From CAZGTQ01 sp964528575 (lineage in GTDB: Bacteria > Planctomycetota > UBA1135 > GCA-002686595), in NCBI GenBank assembly GCA_964528575.1, contig CAZGTQ010000073.1, forward strand, positions 1 to 24,024: a DNA stretch of 24,024 bases, read 5' to 3'. The stretch's first letter is position 1. Every line of letters starts with the position of its first letter. Position numbers and translations under genes: made by a program. Under the pieces are notes generated by a model that was given only the letters and a program-made list of their open reading frames with translations, was not told the DNA's origin and ran no database searches. Positions 21,075-24,024 of this stretch are shown here, piece after piece.

Positions 21075-22472
21075 CTACAGCGACATCGAATGCGCGGCTT
21101 CTCGTTCGCCGCAACCGTGGCGCACCTCCTCGGCGACGTCGTGGTTCACGGTCGGATCTCGACGCTCGCGCATCGTGCGCAGCATCGCGCTCAGCGCTCC
21201 CATCCGCTCGATGTCGCGCACCGTCACGAGTTGCTCGATCTCGCGCGCGAACAGAAGGTCCAGCGACCAGCTCATCGCCACCCTGAGCTTCTTTTCGATG
21301 CCCGGCAGCTTGCCGAGGTAGACGGTCCGCCACAGACACCACGCGACCAGCCCTGAGATGCGGACCCCCAGGAGCTGGGCAACGCCGTCACGACGGCCGA
21401 TGGTGGCGAACCGCCCGAGCGCCGAGAAGCGGCACGGCGTCGTCGCAGTTCCGTCCACGGCCGCCTCGATGTTCCTCGCCGCCGCCATGGCCTGGCGCAG
21501 GCCGTGCTGCGCCGTCGGCGGGTGGATCCCGCCTTGGCCGTCCGGGACGGCGGCGCAGTCTCCGATCGCCCACGCGGCGCCTTCGTTGCCGGCCACCTCC
21601 AAGAGCTCGTTGACCTTGACCCGACCCTTGACCTTCTCGACGGGAAGCGAGTCGATCGGTGCAGCCGGCTTCACGCCCGCCGTCCATACGAGCGTGTTCG
21701 CATCGATCGCCTCCCCGGGCGTGAGCTCGACGGCTTCGCCGTCGTAGCCCCGCACGCGCGTTCCGAGCCGCACTTCGACGCCGCGTCGTTCCAGCTTCTC
21801 CTGCGCGTACCTCCCCAGCCGCTCGCCGAGCTCCGGCAAGATCACCTTGCCCGGGTGCACCAACACCACGCGCAGCATGGCGGGGTCGAGCTCGGTGTAA
21901 TGGCTGATCGTTCGGCGTAGGAAGTCGTTCATCGCGGCGACCGTCTCGACCCCTGCGAACCCGCCACCGGCGACGACGAACGACAACGCGCGCCGCCGCG
22001 CCGTCTCGTCCGTCGTCGCAGCCGCGTCCTCCAAGAGCGCGACCATCCGGCTCCGGAGCAGCGCCGCGTCTCCGAGCGACTTCATCGTCGTTGCGTGCAT
22101 TTCCACGTCCGGCATGCCGAACCAGTTCGTCTCCGACCCCAGCGCCAGTAGCACGTGGTCATAGGTGAGCTCGTGCAACTGTCGGAGTGGGCCCACTTGG
22201 AAACGCACCCGCCGCTCCCGCAGATCGACCTGCACCACTTCGCCCACGATGAGGCGCACCCGCCGCAACATCCTCCGCAACGGGGAGACGATGTCGCCCG
22301 GAGAGAGGTGGCCTGCCGCCACCTCGTGGAGCATCGGCGTGAACAGCAGATAGTTCTCACGGGCGATCAGCACGACCTCCACGTCCTTGCGCTTGGCGAG
22401 CGTCTTGTCGAGCCGCCGCGCCGCATGGATTCCTCCGAAGCCTCCGCCGAGGATCAAGATCCGTATCGTCAT
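21075..22472 (-). CDS. NAD(P)/FAD-dependent oxidoreductase, type II NADH dehydrogenase-like
   Basis: This 465-residue flavoprotein is of the NDH-2 family, which passes electrons from NADH to membrane quinone without pumping protons. The FAD-binding GxGxxG is ILGGGFGGIHAARRL at the N terminus. The NADH-binding repeat VVAGGGFAGVETV is near the middle. NTLVWTAGVKP and WAIGDCAAV are the conserved FAD-site segments. The C terminus has a hydrophobic helix around ISGLVAWCLWRTVYLGKLPG, as in membrane-bound NDH-2, and a 40-residue His-containing tail. The ATG at 22472 has AGGAG about 9 nt upstream and is preferred over a TTG at 22493. It follows the RND gene by 28 nt on the same strand and may be co-transcribed. 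Confidence 0.88.
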   Translation of the reverse strand: MTIRILILGGGFGGIHAARRLDKTLAKRKDVEVVLIARENYLLFTPMLHEVAAGHLSPGDIVSPLRRMLRRVRLIVGEVVQVDLRERRVRFQVGPLRQLHELTYDHVLLALGSETNWFGMPDVEMHATTMKSLGDAALLRSRMVALLEDAAATTDETARRRALSFVVAGGGFAGVETVAAMNDFLRRTISHYTELDPAMLRVVLVHPGKVILPELGERLGRYAQEKLERRGVEVRLGTRVRGYDGEAVELTPGEAIDANTLVWTAGVKPAAPIDSLPVEKVKGRVKVNELLEVAGNEGAAWAIGDCAAVPDGQGGIHPPTAQHGLRQAMAAARNIEAAVDGTATTPCRFSALGRFATIGRRDGVAQLLGVRISGLVAWCLWRTVYLGKLPGIEKKLRVAMSWSLDLLFAREIEQLVTVRDIERMGALSAMLRTMRERRDPTVNHDVAEEVRHGCGEREAAHSMSL

Positions 22473-22500
22473 GACGCGACTCCTGTCTTGCAACGCGAGC

Positions 22501-24024
22501 TCAGAGAGCCGCAGGGAGAAGCTCCCGCGCCGGTGCTGGCGGAGAGGATGCCGGATTGGCGGGGGTCGTCGTCGCGCGGGGCTCGGTCGTCGCTTCGTCC
22601 GTCTCCCAGCGCACCAGGTGCAAGTCCTCGACGAAGATCACGTACAGGACCGGCACGATCACCAGCGTGACGACGGTGCCGACCAGCATTCCAACGATCT
22701 GGACGTAGCACATCGGCTCCCAGAGCGGGCCTCCCGAGAGCGCCAGCGGGATGAGCCCGCCGACACAGGCGAGCACCGTCACGACGACCGGGCGCAGTCG
22801 CGCCAGCCCGGCGTCCACCACGGCCTTGCGGAGTGGCTCGCCTTTGTGGCGCATCTCGTCGATGAAGTCGAAGAGCACGATCACGTGGGAGATGATCAGG
22901 CCCGCCAGCGATGCCACGCCGAGGAACGCCATGAAGCCGAACGTCGAGCCGAAGATGAGCAGGCCGATCAGCCCGCCGACGACCCCGAACGGTACGGCCG
23001 CATAGACGAGGATCGGCTGCGTCGCCGAGTTGAACTGGAGAACGAGCGCGAGGTAGATCGCGACGAAGGAGACGATCAACGCGAGCATCAGCGACGCGAA
23101 GCCCTTGTCCTGCTCGAGCTTCTCGCCCCCGAATTCCCAGCGGTAGCCGGCGGGGAACGCGTTCATCTCTCCCTCGGAGCCGCCGCCGGACGCCGCGGGC
23201 AGCGCCCGCTGCAGATCGCTGACCACCTGGCTCGGCAGCACGCCCGGCAACGTGTCGCAGCGGACGGTGATGCAGCGCTCGTGATCGCGCCTGCGGACCT
23301 TCGGGTTCACGAGCTCGCGCTCGAACGATGCGAGCTGTCGGAGCGGCGTTCCCACGCCCGTGGCGGCATTCACGACGTTGAGGCTGTACAGGTCGTCGAG
23401 CCGGCTCCGCTCCGAGGGCCGCAGGCGTAGCGCGATGTCGATCAGCTTGTCGCGCTCGCGGAAGTGGCTGACGGAGAGCCCGGAGAGGCCGGTGCCCACG
23501 GCGGCTGCGACGTCCTGGTGCGTCAGCCCGCTCATGGCGCACCGATCCGAGTCGATCTTCAGCGTCATCTGGAACACCGGGTCGCCCCAATCGTCATGGA
23601 CGTCGATGGTCCCGGGAATCGACCGCAACACGGACTTGACCTGCGAGGCGAGCCCACGCAGCGTCTCGACGTCGGCACCGTAGATGCGCAGTTGCACCGG
23701 GATCCCGATCGGCGGTCCCGTCTCGAGCATCTGGGTGCGCACGCGCGCATCGGCGATCCGGTCAGGGAGCTCCTTCTTCAGCCGCTCGACGACCGAGGCG
23801 GTCTCGTGCTTGTCGGCGGTGTGCACGAGGATCTGGGCGTAGTTGTCGGCGCGCTGCTCCGGCTCGATCGACAGCCAGAAACGCGGTCCTCCGGCGCCGA
23901 CGAACGTCGTGTAGCTGCGCACCCGCTCCCCCTCGATCGCATCGATCTGGCGGATCGCGTCCAGCGCCACGTCGCGGGTCTGGCGGATGGGCGAGCCCTC
24001 AGGCAGGTCCAGGTTCACGACGAA
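22501..24024 (-). CDS. RND-family efflux pump inner-membrane subunit, C-terminal part (runs off window)
   Basis: At least 507 residues are present; the gene is cut at its 5' end by the window edge (full-length members have about 1000-1100). The visible part holds the second periplasmic half with a porter-type region (LRIYGADVETLRGLASQVK). It then has the last membrane block of about six helices, starting near GFASLMLALIVSFVAIYLALVLQ and including MAFLGVASLAGLIISHVIVL-type helix sequence. The Pro/Ala/Thr-rich tail after the last helix (about 45 residues) is probably cytoplasmic. HAE1/AcrB or CzcA-type substrates cannot be separated without the N-terminal half. The adaptor and outer-membrane genes, if any, would lie upstream beyond 24024. 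Confidence 0.9.
   Translation of the reverse strand, partial: FVVNLDLPEGSPIRQTRDVALDAIRQIDAIEGERVRSYTTFVGAGGPRFWLSIEPEQRADNYAQILVHTADKHETASVVERLKKELPDRIADARVRTQMLETGPPIGIPVQLRIYGADVETLRGLASQVKSVLRSIPGTIDVHDDWGDPVFQMTLKIDSDRCAMSGLTHQDVAAAVGTGLSGLSVSHFRERDKLIDIALRLRPSERSRLDDLYSLNVVNAATGVGTPLRQLASFERELVNPKVRRRDHERCITVRCDTLPGVLPSQVVSDLQRALPAASGGGSEGEMNAFPAGYRWEFGGEKLEQDKGFASLMLALIVSFVAIYLALVLQFNSATQPILVYAAVPFGVVGGLIGLLIFGSTFGFMAFLGVASLAGLIISHVIVLFDFIDEMRHKGEPLRKAVVDAGLARLRPVVVTVLACVGGLIPLALSGGPLWEPMCYVQIVGMLVGTVVTLVIVPVLYVIFVEDLHLVRWETDEATTEPRATTTPANPASSPPAPARELLPAAL

Overview
The window is very GC-rich, roughly 70% by eye, with strong G/C preference at third codon positions. It is densely packed with bacterial genes. 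No rRNA, tRNA, CRISPR array, integrase or transposase was recognised. Exported proteins of the sulfatase, DUF3604, EF-hand-loop and DUF1570-like types, together with candidate -24/-12 (sigma-54) promoters, suggest a high-GC member of Planctomycetota or a relative. This placement is an inference from gene content, because no marker gene is present.

Layout. (1) 1-1717: a CHAT (caspase-like) protease, possibly cut by the window edge. (2) 1918-7398: a plus-strand block of a membrane-anchored PpiC foldase, a HupE/UreJ-type metal permease overlapping it by 4 nt, an exported DUF3604 protein, a decayed C-terminal copy of a sulfatase, and an intact exported sulfatase. (3) 7427-9215: a minus-strand DUF4870 membrane protein, divergent from an exported calcium-loop protein. 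That protein's frame continues through an in-frame TGA at 9063 for another 49 codons, with a hairpin of bacterial SECIS geometry just downstream. This is the strongest candidate for something undescribed. (4) 9372-10711: a SAM methyltransferase coupled to a CPBP membrane protease. (5) 10741-13520: DUF421, DUF1206, a bacterial eRF1/Vms1-like protein and CsbD, a stress-type set. Three of the gaps carry the same GGCACG-N4-TTGC element, which matches the sigma-54 consensus.

(6) 13533-17506: a strong hairpin, a 15-bp tandem repeat, a minus-strand alpha/beta hydrolase fused to a C-terminal RraB-like domain, and a divergent large exported gluzincin-like protein whose HExxH motif reads HVATH. (7) 17527-19307 (minus): a PfkB sugar kinase overlapping SurE by 4 nt. 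(8) 19406-20990: two convergent methyltransferases. (9) 21075-24024 (minus): a type II NADH dehydrogenase-like flavoprotein downstream of an RND efflux pump gene that runs off the window.

Two styles of translation start are visible. Many genes have a clear AGGAG-type ribosome site. Several others (7903 minus, 9372 plus, 20990 minus) have a TANNNT box only 6-7 nt before the ATG and no ribosome site, which suggests leaderless mRNAs. The region reads as housekeeping and accessory metabolism plus envelope stress rather than a mobile or defence island.
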